Assembly (NCBI GenBank): GCA_025350775.1
Contig: JANXXF010000229.1
Span: 1-16,061, forward strand
Direction of reading: 5' to 3'
Length of the DNA: 16,061 bases
Origin: Actinomycetes bacterium
Lineage (GTDB): Bacteria > Actinomycetota > Thermoleophilia > Gaiellales > Gaiellaceae
In this document: in pieces, positions 1 to 6,352 of the stretch
How positions within the stretch are numbered: the stretch's first letter is position 1
How the letters are laid out: every line of letters starts with the position of its first letter
Program-made: the position numbers and the translations under genes
Notes under the pieces: generated by a model
What the model saw: the letters and a program-made list of their open reading frames with translations, nothing else
Told to the model about the DNA's origin: nothing
Database searches by the model: none

Positions 1-821
1 GCGAGAAGCGCCGGCTGCAGGCGCTCGCCGACGAGAACGCGCGGCTCGCGCTGCAGGGCGACACCGTGTCGTCGGAGCGGAAGCGGCTGCGCCGCGTCGA
101 GGCGCTCGAGGAGCTACGCGAGGCGCTCAACCTGGAGAGCCTGCCGATCCGCATCGAGTGCTTCGACATCTCGACGACGATGGGCGAGCAGTCGGTCGGC
201 TCGATGGTCGTGCTCGAGGACGCGGTGACGAAGAAGGCGCATTACCGCAAGTTCGCGATCCGGGCCGACCTGCGCGGCGGGCCCGACGACTTCGCCTCGA
301 TGGCGGAGGTGATCGGACGGCGCTTCGGCAGGCTCAACGTGGAGCTCGGCGACGAGGAGTGGGACGAGAGCTTCGCGGCGCTGCCGAACCTGATCGTGAT
401 CGACGGGGGCAAGGGGCAGCTCTCGGCGGCGCTCGAGGCGATGCAGGCGTACGACCTGCCGCGCGTCGCGGTGATAGCACTCGCGAAGCGGATCGAGGAG
501 GTGTTCGTGCCGGGCTGCTCCGAGCCGATCCTGCTCGACCCGCGCAGCGCCGGCCTGCAGCTGCTGCAGCGCATCCGGGACGAGGCACACCGCTTCGCGC
601 TCGGCTACCACCGGACGCGCCGCGCCACCGCTGCGCGCGCGTCGATCTTCGACGACCTGCCCGGCGTCGGCCCGGCGCGGCGCAAGGCGATCCTCCGTCA
701 CTTCGGCTCGGCCGAGCGCTTCGTCACTGCCACCGCCGAGGAGCTGGAGGCGGTACCGGGCATCCCGCCGCGCACCGCCCGCTCGATCCATGCCGCGCTG
801 CACAAGACCGGCGCGTCGTAG
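1..821 (+). CDS. uvrC: UvrABC excinuclease subunit C, C-terminal part (5' end outside window)
   Basis: This is the incision subunit of UvrABC nucleotide excision repair, which cuts on both sides of a DNA lesion. The frame is open from base 3 and ends with TAG at 819-821, so the N-terminal GIY-YIG nuclease half lies off the left edge. Visible are the end of the UVR/coiled region, then the RNase H-like 5'-incision domain with IECFDIS (Asp codon at 165), VIDGGKGQL (Asp codon at 402) and DEAHRFA (His codon at 588), matching the family's catalytic Asp, Asp and His. From about 650 to 815 there are two helix-hairpin-helix motifs (LPGVGPARRKAIL and VPGIPPRTARSI), the usual C-terminal DNA-binding module. 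The reading frame is intact and the C-terminus is of normal length. It converges on the next gene with a 30-base gap. Confidence 0.97.
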   Translation, partial: EKRRLQALADENARLALQGDTVSSERKRLRRVEALEELREALNLESLPIRIECFDISTTMGEQSVGSMVVLEDAVTKKAHYRKFAIRADLRGGPDDFASMAEVIGRRFGRLNVELGDEEWDESFAALPNLIVIDGGKGQLSAALEAMQAYDLPRVAVIALAKRIEEVFVPGCSEPILLDPRSAGLQLLQRIRDEAHRFALGYHRTRRATAARASIFDDLPGVGPARRKAILRHFGSAERFVTATAEELEAVPGIPPRTARSIHAALHKTGAS

Positions 822-851
822 CGGCGAGCGGTCACTGCCTCGCTGGAGATG

Positions 852-1226
852 TCAGCGGGCGCCGCCGAACGGGTTGTCGATGACGAGCAGCCACCGGCCG
901 TCCGGTTGTCGGCGAACGATGTCACTCGTGCGCGAGCTGAGCGTGAGGGTGCCGTCCGGCCCGCCACCTTCAAGGCCCCAGGCGGAGTGGAGCTGCGCGA
1001 GGTCGGCGAGTGCGACCACCTCGGGCGGGTCGAGCCAGAGCCGGCCGCCGAGCGCGAGCAGCGCCGACAGCTCGGCACCGATCTCTGCCGACGACCGCGC
1101 GACGCGCCCGTCCTCGGTGACGAAGCACGCGCCCGGCTCGTAGAGCGCGAGCATGCCGGGCACGTCCTTTGCCAGGTAGCACTCGCGGAAGCGGTCGTAG
1201 ATCTCCCCGGGAGTCAGGGCGGTCAC
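852..1226 (-). CDS. NTF2/SnoaL-like fold small protein (DUF4440-type)
   Basis: This is a 124-residue soluble protein of the NTF2-like superfamily, starting at a GTG. An AGGAGG (complement at 1231-1236) lies 4 bases upstream of that GTG, which supports the start. The N-terminal helix pattern (EIYDRFRECYLAKDVPGMLALYEPGACFV) followed by a strand-rich C-terminus ending DGRWLLVIDNPFG is the standard layout of SnoaL/DUF4440 proteins, where 'dGrWr.v.DnP' closes the cone-shaped pocket. Members include ketosteroid-isomerase-like enzymes and many proteins of unknown ligand, so no substrate can be named. No signal peptide or membrane segment is seen. It is divergent from the secreted protein at 1277 (50 bases apart) and convergent with uvrC. 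Confidence 0.85.
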   Translation of the reverse strand: MTALTPGEIYDRFRECYLAKDVPGMLALYEPGACFVTEDGRVARSSAEIGAELSALLALGGRLWLDPPEVVALADLAQLHSAWGLEGGGPDGTLTLSSRTSDIVRRQPDGRWLLVIDNPFGGAR

Positions 1227-1262
1227 GTGTCCTCCTAGCAGCCGACGACAGTGTGTCTGACG

Positions 1263-1268
1263 TACCCT
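1263..1268 (+). promoter_or_regulatory. Candidate -10 hexamer (TACCCT) for a leaderless transcript
   Basis: TACCCT fits the actinobacterial TANNNT -10 pattern and ends 8 bases before the ATG at 1277. Transcription would then begin at or within a couple of bases of the start codon. There is no Shine-Dalgarno sequence in front of that ATG, which agrees with a leaderless mRNA. I see no good -35 element, so this rests on position and pattern only. Confidence 0.3.
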
Positions 1269-1276
1269 ATTCCCGG

Positions 1277-1987
1277 ATGCGCCGCTTCGTCTCGCTCGTC
1301 GTCATCGCGCTCGCCGCTGCCGGGCTTGCAGCCGGCTCTGCGGCTGCCGCCCGCACTGCAGGCGTCACCCCGGGAGGCACGCTGCGCGCGTTCGTCGAGG
1401 CGGCCGGCAAGGGCGACGCCCTGCGCATGTGGGGGCTGCTCTCGAAGCAGGCGCAGCGGCGGCTCGGCCCCGATCTCGCCCGCTTCCGCAAGGGCACGGC
1501 GGTCGAGCTGACCGAGGGCGTCGGCGCGTTCGCGCGTGCCGGCGGCTACCGGGTCGGGCTCTCGGACACGCTCAGCAAGACGTGGGCGATCGCGGTGATC
1601 ACCGGGCGGCGCCAGGTCGAGGGGCAGACCGAGGACGGCGCGTACGGAGCTGCCCTCCGCGGCGACCGCAGCACCTGGAGGCTCGAGCTGGGTGGCCCGG
1701 TGCGGCTGCGCATCCTCGGGCCACACCCCGGCGAGGTTGTCACCGCTGTCGGCCCGCAGACGGCCGTCGAGGCGAAGGCGCCGGCCGCGATCGAGGGCGC
1801 TGCCCTCTACGCGGACGGTGCGCCTGTCGACGCCCGGTCGGGCGGCACCAGCTCCCGTGCAGTCACCTTCTTCGGGAATGCGGCGGCGGTGACTGCGAAG
1901 GGCGTGCACTTCGCCGCGGCGCTCGCCGTGACGGCGACCGAAGGCTCGGCGGTCGCGTGGGCATTCCGGCTCAGCCCGAAGCGGTAG
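1277..1987 (+). CDS. Secreted hypothetical protein with a signal peptide
   Basis: This is a 236-residue protein of unknown function. The N-terminus is a clear Sec-type signal peptide: Arg-Arg at residues 2-3, a hydrophobic stretch at about 4-20 and an Ala-rich cleavage region near residues 21-25. The mature part begins with an alpha-helical segment (about residues 32-75, with TLRAFVEAAGKGDALRMWGL) resembling the start of NTF2-like or DUF4878 lipoproteins. The C-terminal part (about residues 140-236) is strand-rich and could be an Ig-like domain. No lipobox cysteine is present, and the mature protein has no cysteine. The frame stays open upstream to 1169, but ATG 1277 is chosen because the signal peptide begins there. 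A -10-like hexamer 8 bases upstream suggests a leaderless message. I cannot assign a function. Confidence 0.8.
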   Translation: MRRFVSLVVIALAAAGLAAGSAAAARTAGVTPGGTLRAFVEAAGKGDALRMWGLLSKQAQRRLGPDLARFRKGTAVELTEGVGAFARAGGYRVGLSDTLSKTWAIAVITGRRQVEGQTEDGAYGAALRGDRSTWRLELGGPVRLRILGPHPGEVVTAVGPQTAVEAKAPAAIEGAALYADGAPVDARSGGTSSRAVTFFGNAAAVTAKGVHFAAALAVTATEGSAVAWAFRLSPKR

Positions 1988-2006
1988 CCCTGGGTCAGCC
2001 CGCCGG

Positions 2007-2069
2007 TCAGTGCGGCAGCAGCAGGACGGCGATGGCGAAGCCGGTGCCGAGGAGTCCGATTAAGCGCAT
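2007..2069 (-). CDS. Candidate 20-residue hydrophobic microprotein
   Basis: An ATG at 2069 opens a 20-codon frame (MRLIGLLGTGFAIAVLLLPH) ending in TGA. The peptide is almost wholly hydrophobic and could form a single membrane helix. Most codons end in G or C, as in the neighbouring genes, apart from one TTA and one GGA. A TANNNT hexamer (TACCGT, complement at 2077-2082) lies 7 bases before the ATG, the same spacing seen at several genes in this window, which suggests a leaderless message. There is no Shine-Dalgarno sequence. I do not recognise the peptide, and no kdp or other genes with known small subunits are nearby. At this length a chance ORF is quite possible. Confidence 0.25.
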   Translation of the reverse strand: MRLIGLLGTGFAIAVLLLPH

Positions 2070-2073
2070 GTCT

Positions 2074-2087
2074 CGCACGGTAGTGCG
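2074..2087. repeat. Perfect dyad CGCAC-GGTA-GTGCG
   Basis: A 5-bp stem with a 4-base loop overlaps the candidate -10 element of the micro-ORF on the minus strand. It could be an operator or simply a small hairpin. Its position over the hexamer is the only hint of function. Confidence 0.3.
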
Positions 2088-2105
2088 GTTCCGTGAAGAG
2101 CTGGT

Positions 2106-2124
2106 AAAGCCGCCGTTCGGCTTT
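2106..2124. terminator. Hairpin AAAGCCG/CGGCTTT, possible bidirectional terminator
   Basis: A perfect 7-bp stem encloses a 5-base loop between two convergent genes. The A3/T3 ends of the stem give a short U-run in either direction, but no longer U-tract follows. It is at best a weak intrinsic terminator for the secreted-protein gene (plus) and pruA (minus). Confidence 0.35.
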
Positions 2125-2149
2125 CGGTCGGCGGCCTTGCGGGGCCTGC

Positions 2150-2191
2150 TCGCCGGGGCCTACTCGCCGGGGCCTACTCGCCGGGGCCGAG
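2150..2191. repeat. 14-bp tandem repeat over the 3' end of pruA
   Basis: The unit TCGCCGGGGCCTAC occurs at 2150-2163 and 2164-2177. A third copy at 2178-2191 matches at 12 of 14 positions, and a degenerate copy precedes the array at about 2137-2149. The pruA stop codon (complement at 2174-2176) lies within the second unit, so the repeat covers the end of the gene and its immediate downstream region. Confidence 0.85.
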
Positions 2192-3814
2192 GAACGGGTA
2201 GCGCCAGTCGGTTGGCGGCGCCAGCGTCTCCTTCACTGCGCGCGGGCTGACCCAGCGGATCAGGTTCCACAGCGAGCCGGCCTTGTCGTTCGTGCCGGAG
2301 CCGCGCGCCCCGCCGAACGGCTGCTGGCCGACGACGGCGCCGGTCGGCTTGTCGTTCACGTAGAAGTTGCCGGCCGCATAGCGCAGAGCCTCGTGCGCCT
2401 CGACGATCGCGGCGCGGTCGGTTGCGAAGACGGCGCCGGTCAGCCCGTAGGGGCCGGTGCGATCGACGAGTCGCAGGGCGTCGGCCCACTGCGCGTCGGG
2501 GTAGACGTAGACGGTGAGAATCGGCCCGAACAGCTCCTCGACGAGCAAGGGGAAGTCGGCATCCTGCGTCTCGATCACGGTGGGCTCGACGAACCAGCCG
2601 ACGCTGTCGTCCGTGCCGCCGCCGGCGACGATCTCGGCGCGGGGATGAGCCCGGGCGTCGGCGATGGCGGCGCGGTGCTTCGCAAACGCCTTCGCGTCGA
2701 TGACTGCGCCCATGAAGACGGCCGGGTCGGACGGGTCACCGACCTGGATCTGGGCGATCTCCTCCTGGAGGCGCGCCTTCAGCAGGGGCCACAGGCTCTT
2801 CGGCGCGTACAGCCGCGACGCGGCCGAGCACTTCTGCCCCTGGAACTCGAAGGCGCCGCGGACGACCCCCGCGACGACCGCCTCCGGGTCGGCGGACGGA
2901 TGGACGACGATGAAGTCCTTGCCGCCCGTCTCGCCGACGATGCGCGGGTAGTTGCGGTAGCCGCCGACGTTGGCGGCGACGGTCTGCCACATCGAGTTGA
3001 AGACGGCGGTGGAGCCGGTGAAGTGGATGCCCGCCAGATGGCGGCGCGGCAGGATGCTCTCGGCGATTCGAGCGCCGTCGCCGTAGACGAGATTGACCAC
3101 GCCGTCCGGCAATCCTGCCGCGCGCAGCAGCTCCATCAGGAAGTGCGCCGAGAAGGCCGACGTCGTGGCCGGCTTCCAGATGACGGTGTTGCCGAGCAGC
3201 GCGGGCGCAGTCGGCAGGTTGCCCGCGATCGACGTGAAGTTGAACGGGGTGACCGCGAAGACGAAGCCCTCCAGCGGCCGGTACTCCAGGCGATTCCACA
3301 CGCCGGCCGATGAGGCCGGCTGCTCCTCGTACAGGCGCAGCATGAACTCGACGTTGCAGCGCCAGAAGTCGACGAGCTCGCAGACGGCGTCGATCTCGGC
3401 CTGGTGCATCGTCTTGGACTGGCCGAGCATGGTGGCGGCGTTGAGGGTCTGCCGCCAGGGGCCGGCGAGCAGGTCGGCGGCGCGCAGGAAGACGGCGGCG
3501 CGCTCCTCCCAGGGCGTGCGCGACCAGTCCTTCCAGGCCAGGGCGGCAGCCTCGACGGCGGCGTCCACCTCGTCGAGGCCCGCCAGGTGGACGTCGCCGA
3601 GCACATGGGCGTGACGGTGCGGCGAGACGACGGGGCGGGTGGTGGCGGTGTGGACGTCGCGGCCGCCGATCACGCAGGGGAGGTCGATCCGGTCGGCGCC
3701 GAGGTCGGCGACGCGGGCGCGCAGGGCGGCGCGCTCCGGCGAGCCGGGCGCGTAGCCGAGGACAGGCTCGTTGCGGGCGGCTGGCGGGTGGGAGGCGGCG
3801 AAGCCGTTGGTCAT
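2174..3814 (-). CDS. pruA: Delta-1-pyrroline-5-carboxylate dehydrogenase
   Basis: This NAD-dependent aldehyde dehydrogenase oxidises glutamate-gamma-semialdehyde (in equilibrium with pyrroline-5-carboxylate) to glutamate, the second step of proline degradation. The product is 546 residues, the length of the monofunctional ALDH4A1-type family. Visible hallmarks are the Rossmann motif FTGSTAVF (about residues 265-272), the general base Glu295 in GETGGKD, the nucleophile Cys329 in FQGQKCSAASR, and the C-terminal QPFGGARGSGTNDKAG stretch typical of P5CDH. The ATG at 3814 has no Shine-Dalgarno sequence, but a TACGCT hexamer lies 6 bases upstream. The frame continues open to 4753, but that extension is low-complexity Arg-rich antisense of ogt and whiA. 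No proline dehydrogenase gene is adjacent in this window. Confidence 0.96.
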   Translation of the reverse strand: MTNGFAASHPPAARNEPVLGYAPGSPERAALRARVADLGADRIDLPCVIGGRDVHTATTRPVVSPHRHAHVLGDVHLAGLDEVDAAVEAAALAWKDWSRTPWEERAAVFLRAADLLAGPWRQTLNAATMLGQSKTMHQAEIDAVCELVDFWRCNVEFMLRLYEEQPASSAGVWNRLEYRPLEGFVFAVTPFNFTSIAGNLPTAPALLGNTVIWKPATTSAFSAHFLMELLRAAGLPDGVVNLVYGDGARIAESILPRRHLAGIHFTGSTAVFNSMWQTVAANVGGYRNYPRIVGETGGKDFIVVHPSADPEAVVAGVVRGAFEFQGQKCSAASRLYAPKSLWPLLKARLQEEIAQIQVGDPSDPAVFMGAVIDAKAFAKHRAAIADARAHPRAEIVAGGGTDDSVGWFVEPTVIETQDADFPLLVEELFGPILTVYVYPDAQWADALRLVDRTGPYGLTGAVFATDRAAIVEAHEALRYAAGNFYVNDKPTGAVVGQQPFGGARGSGTNDKAGSLWNLIRWVSPRAVKETLAPPTDWRYPFLGPGE

Positions 3815-3820
3815 GCGGCG

Positions 3821-3826
3821 AGCGTA
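3821..3826 (-). promoter_or_regulatory. Candidate -10 hexamer (TACGCT) for pruA
   Basis: On the minus strand TACGCT lies 6 bases before the pruA ATG, placing the expected transcription start on the A of the start codon. No ribosome binding site is visible upstream. No clear -35 element is found, so this is tentative. Confidence 0.3.
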
Positions 3827-3865
3827 GCGCCCAGCCTGGCGGCGCGCGGGCGTCTCTCCGATTCC

Positions 3866-4354
3866 GTGGAGACGTGCGACGATCCCGACGTGCTCCTGGA
3901 GATCGTCCACTACGAGGTCGACGGCTGGGGGGTCGGCGACCTGCGTCTCCTCGACGGCGCCGTCCTCATGCACGAGCGGCCGCGCCTCGGCACGGGCTGG
4001 CAGCCGCAGGGCGACCACCCGCTTGTCGAGCGCTTCCGCGCACACCTCGCGGGCGAGCGCGTGGCCTACGACGACGTCGAGCTGATGCTCGACGGGTTTA
4101 CGCCGCTCCAGCTCGCGCTGATCGAGGCGCTGCGGACGATCCCCTGGGGCGAGACCGTCTCCTACGGCGAGCTGTCGGCGCTCGCGGGGGCGCCCCGTGC
4201 GCCGCGCGCCGCCGGGGCGTTCTGCGCGTCGTCGCCGTTCGCGCTGATCCTGCCCTGCCACCGGGTCGTCGCCTCCGTCGGCATCGGCGGCTATGGCAGC
4301 GACGGCGTGGTGACCAAGCGCCGCCTGCTCGCGCTCGAGGGCGTCCACCTGTGA
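3866..4354 (+). CDS. ogt: Methylated-DNA-[protein]-cysteine S-methyltransferase (O6-alkylguanine repair)
   Basis: This suicide enzyme moves alkyl groups from O6-alkylguanine in DNA to its own cysteine. The product is 162 residues from GTG 3866. A second in-frame GTG at 3890 would give 154 residues, and neither has a Shine-Dalgarno sequence, so the start is uncertain. The C-terminal DNA-binding domain is well conserved (numbering from 3866): Tyr100 in TVSYGEL, the arginine finger Arg114, Cys131 in PCHRVV and Glu158 in LLALEG. The position equivalent to human MGMT Asn137, in the usual 'NP' before PCHRV, is Ser123. The N-terminal domain is short and divergent. The stop overlaps the whiA start (GTGA), so the two genes are likely translationally coupled. 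The symbol follows the Ogt/MGMT family; a more precise subfamily cannot be given. Confidence 0.92.
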   Translation: METCDDPDVLLEIVHYEVDGWGVGDLRLLDGAVLMHERPRLGTGWQPQGDHPLVERFRAHLAGERVAYDDVELMLDGFTPLQLALIEALRTIPWGETVSYGELSALAGAPRAPRAAGAFCASSPFALILPCHRVVASVGIGGYGSDGVVTKRRLLALEGVHL

Positions 4355-5298
4355 GCCTCTCCGAGGACGTCCGAGCGGAGCTCGCCGCCATCGAGCCGAA
4401 GACCGAGTGCGACCGCCTGGCCGAGCTGTCGGCGCTCTTCCACACCGCCGGCAGCGTCCACCTGCGCGGCCGCGGCGAGCTCTCGCTTCACCTCGACCTT
4501 GCTTCGAACGGCATCGCGCGCCGCGCCTTTCAGCTGCTGCGCAGCTTCGCCGTCGACTCCGAGATCCGTACGTACAGGCAGCACGCGTTCGGCAAGACGA
4601 CGCGCTACCAGCTGCACGTCGAGGGCACCGAGACCGCGTACGCCGTCCTCTTCGCCGCGGGCGTCCTCTCGCGGGAGCATGTGCCGCTCGTACGGCCGCC
4701 GCATCGTGTGGTCGCACGGCGCTGCTGCCGCGGCGCGTACCTGCGGGGCGCACTCCTCGGCGCGGCCTCGATCACGGGCCCCCGGGCCGCCCACCTCGAG
4801 ATCCGCACGGCCACTGTCGACGGGGCGCGCGCCATCGCCGAGCTCGCCGCGCGCGAGGACGTCGAGCTGCGCGTGCACGATCGCGGCCGCCATGCGATCG
4901 CCTACGCCAAGGCCGTCGAGACGATCGCCGACGCACTCGCGCTGGCCGGGGCCTCCGACGCCGCGCTCTCGCTCGACGAGCGGGCCGTGGTCTCGGCGGC
5001 GCGCAGCGACGCCAATCGTCTCGCCAACGCCGACCACGCCAACCTCGTCCGCGCGAGCCGGGCGGCGGCGCCCCAGCTCGCCGCGATCCGTGCCCTGCGG
5101 GAGTCGGGCGAGCTCGACCGCCTGCCCGACGCTCTGCTCGAGGTGGCGCGCCTGCGCCTGCGCCATCCCTACGCGTCGCTCGCGGAGCTCGGCACCCGCT
5201 GCCGTCCGCCCACCACCAAGGCCACTGTCCACCGCCGGCTCGCCCGCGTCGTCATCCTCGCCGACGGTTCACACGGTGCCAGCACCCCTCCCGACTAA
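4351..5298 (+). CDS. whiA: DNA-binding regulator WhiA
   Basis: WhiA is a transcription factor conserved in Actinobacteria and Firmicutes; in Streptomyces it directs sporulation-septation genes. The 315-residue product has an N-terminal region (SLSEDVRAELA...), a degenerate homing-endonuclease-like (LAGLIDADG) fold at about residues 25-195 (including CCRGAYLRGALLGAASIT), the RLAN..HANL linker at about 223-232 and a C-terminal helix-turn-helix at about 257-305 (LRLRHPYASLAELG then TTKATVHRRL). The common 'SKSGVNHRL' of the recognition helix is TTKATVHRRL here. The GTG start at 4351 overlaps the ogt stop and gives the conserved N-terminus. The glycolytic operon begins 39 bases downstream, the usual whiA-gap neighbourhood. 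The rapZ and yvcK genes that usually precede whiA are not present. Confidence 0.95.
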   Translation: MSLSEDVRAELAAIEPKTECDRLAELSALFHTAGSVHLRGRGELSLHLDLASNGIARRAFQLLRSFAVDSEIRTYRQHAFGKTTRYQLHVEGTETAYAVLFAAGVLSREHVPLVRPPHRVVARRCCRGAYLRGALLGAASITGPRAAHLEIRTATVDGARAIAELAAREDVELRVHDRGRHAIAYAKAVETIADALALAGASDAALSLDERAVVSAARSDANRLANADHANLVRASRAAAPQLAAIRALRESGELDRLPDALLEVARLRLRHPYASLAELGTRCRPPTTKATVHRRLARVVILADGSHGASTPPD

Positions 5299-5301
5299 GA
5301 T
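5296..5301 (+). promoter_or_regulatory. Candidate -10 hexamer (TAAGAT) for the glycolytic operon
   Basis: TAAGAT overlaps the whiA stop codon and would start transcription near 5308, leaving a leader of about 30 bases before gap that contains the purine-rich stretch AGGGGAGAACGGGG (5320-5333) serving as ribosome binding site. No convincing -35 element is seen at the right spacing. Confidence 0.3.
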
Positions 5302-5337
5302 CGTCGTGACAACGACTTCAGGGGAGAACGGGGACAT

Positions 5338-6339
5338 ATGGCTCTGCGCGTAGGCATCAATGGCTTCGGCCGCATCGGGCGGAACTTCTACCGCTCGCAT
5401 CTCAAGAGCAACGCCGCTTTCGAGATCGTCGCGGTCAACGACCTGGGCGACGCTGCCACGCTGGCGCATCTCCTCCAGTACGACTCCGTGAACGGGCCGC
5501 TCGCCGAGAAGGTCTCGGTTACCAGGGCCGGCAACATCAAGGTCGGCGCCCGCGAGGTCAAGGTGCTCGCCGAGCGCGACCCGGCCAACCTACCCTGGGG
5601 CGACCTCGGCGTCGACGTCGTGATCGAGTCCACCGGCTTCTTCACCAAGCGCGAGGCCGCCGAGCAGCACATCGCCGCCGGCGCCCGCAAGGTGATCATC
5701 TCGGCGCCCGCCACGAACCCCGACGTCACGCTGGTGCTCGGCGTCAACGACAAGGCGTACGACAAGAAGCAGCATCAGATCATCTCGAACGCCTCGTGCA
5801 CGACGAACTGCCTCGCTCCGCTGGCGAAGGTGCTGAACGACAGCTTCGGCATCGAGAGCGGCTTCATGACGACGGTGCACGCCTACACCAACGACCAGCG
5901 CATCCTCGACCTGCCGCACGAGGATCTGCGCAGGGCTCGTGCCGCCGCGATCAACCTGATCCCGACCTCGACGGGCGCCGCGCGCGCCATCGGGCTCGTC
6001 CTGCCCGAGCTGAAGGGCAAGATCGACGGGGTCGCGGTGCGGGCGCCGCTGCCGACCGGCTCGATCGTCGACTTCGTCGTCACCGTGAAGAAGGCTGCGA
6101 CAGTCGAGCAGGTCAACGCTGCGTTCAAGGCCGCCGCCACGAAGGGGCCGCTGAAGGGCTTCCTCCAGTACACCGCCGACCCGATCGTCTCGTCCGACAT
6201 CGTCGGCTCGCCGTTCTCGTCGATCTACGACAGCGGCCTGACGATGGTGCACGGCAACACGATCAAGGTGTTCGGCTGGTACGACAACGAGTGGGGCTAC
6301 TCCTGCCGGCTGGTCGACCTCGTCCCGCGCCTCTTCTAG
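5338..6339 (+). CDS. gap: Glyceraldehyde-3-phosphate dehydrogenase (NAD-type, phosphorylating)
   Basis: This enzyme converts glyceraldehyde-3-phosphate, NAD+ and phosphate to 1,3-bisphosphoglycerate. The 333-residue product is of standard length. The Rossmann N-terminus GINGFGRIGR, the NAD-selecting Asp in VNDL (Asp35), the catalytic Cys154 in SNASCTTNCLAP, its partner His181 in TTVHAYT, the phosphate-site residues in PTSTGAARA and the C-terminal WYDNEWGYS are all present. The ATG follows a purine-rich ribosome binding site (AGGGGAGAA, 5320-5328, and GGGG closer in). It is the first gene of a four-gene unit, with pgk 13 bases downstream. No features point to the NADP-specific gluconeogenic type. 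Confidence 0.98.
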   Translation: MALRVGINGFGRIGRNFYRSHLKSNAAFEIVAVNDLGDAATLAHLLQYDSVNGPLAEKVSVTRAGNIKVGAREVKVLAERDPANLPWGDLGVDVVIESTGFFTKREAAEQHIAAGARKVIISAPATNPDVTLVLGVNDKAYDKKQHQIISNASCTTNCLAPLAKVLNDSFGIESGFMTTVHAYTNDQRILDLPHEDLRRARAAAINLIPTSTGAARAIGLVLPELKGKIDGVAVRAPLPTGSIVDFVVTVKKAATVEQVNAAFKAAATKGPLKGFLQYTADPIVSSDIVGSPFSSIYDSGLTMVHGNTIKVFGWYDNEWGYSCRLVDLVPRLF

Positions 6340-6352
6340 GAGCGCGCGACCC

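Larger units (their letters stand above)
1988..2173. other. Convergent intergenic stretch with dyads, tandem repeat and a candidate micro-ORF
   Basis: These 186 bases lie between the convergent 3' ends of the secreted-protein gene and pruA. They hold a candidate 20-residue ORF (2007-2069, minus), a 5-bp perfect dyad (2074-2087), a 7-bp hairpin (2106-2124) and the start of a 14-bp tandem repeat (from 2150). No larger coding sequence with convincing codon usage is seen here. Confidence 0.6.

Noticed and set aside
1413..1990. Gmad2 spore-germination domain in the secreted protein.
   Set aside because: The C-terminal part is strand-rich, but I cannot match the defining motif with confidence, so no domain name is given.
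852..4350. Genomic island or transferred insert between uvrC and whiA.
   Set aside because: Codon usage and G+C content match the rest of the window, and there is no integrase, tRNA or flanking repeat to support a mobile element.
3815..4753. Long minus-strand open extension upstream of the pruA ATG.
   Set aside because: It is Arg/Ala-rich low-complexity sequence antisense to ogt and whiA, with no resemblance to aldehyde dehydrogenase N-termini. ATG 3814 gives a family-typical length.
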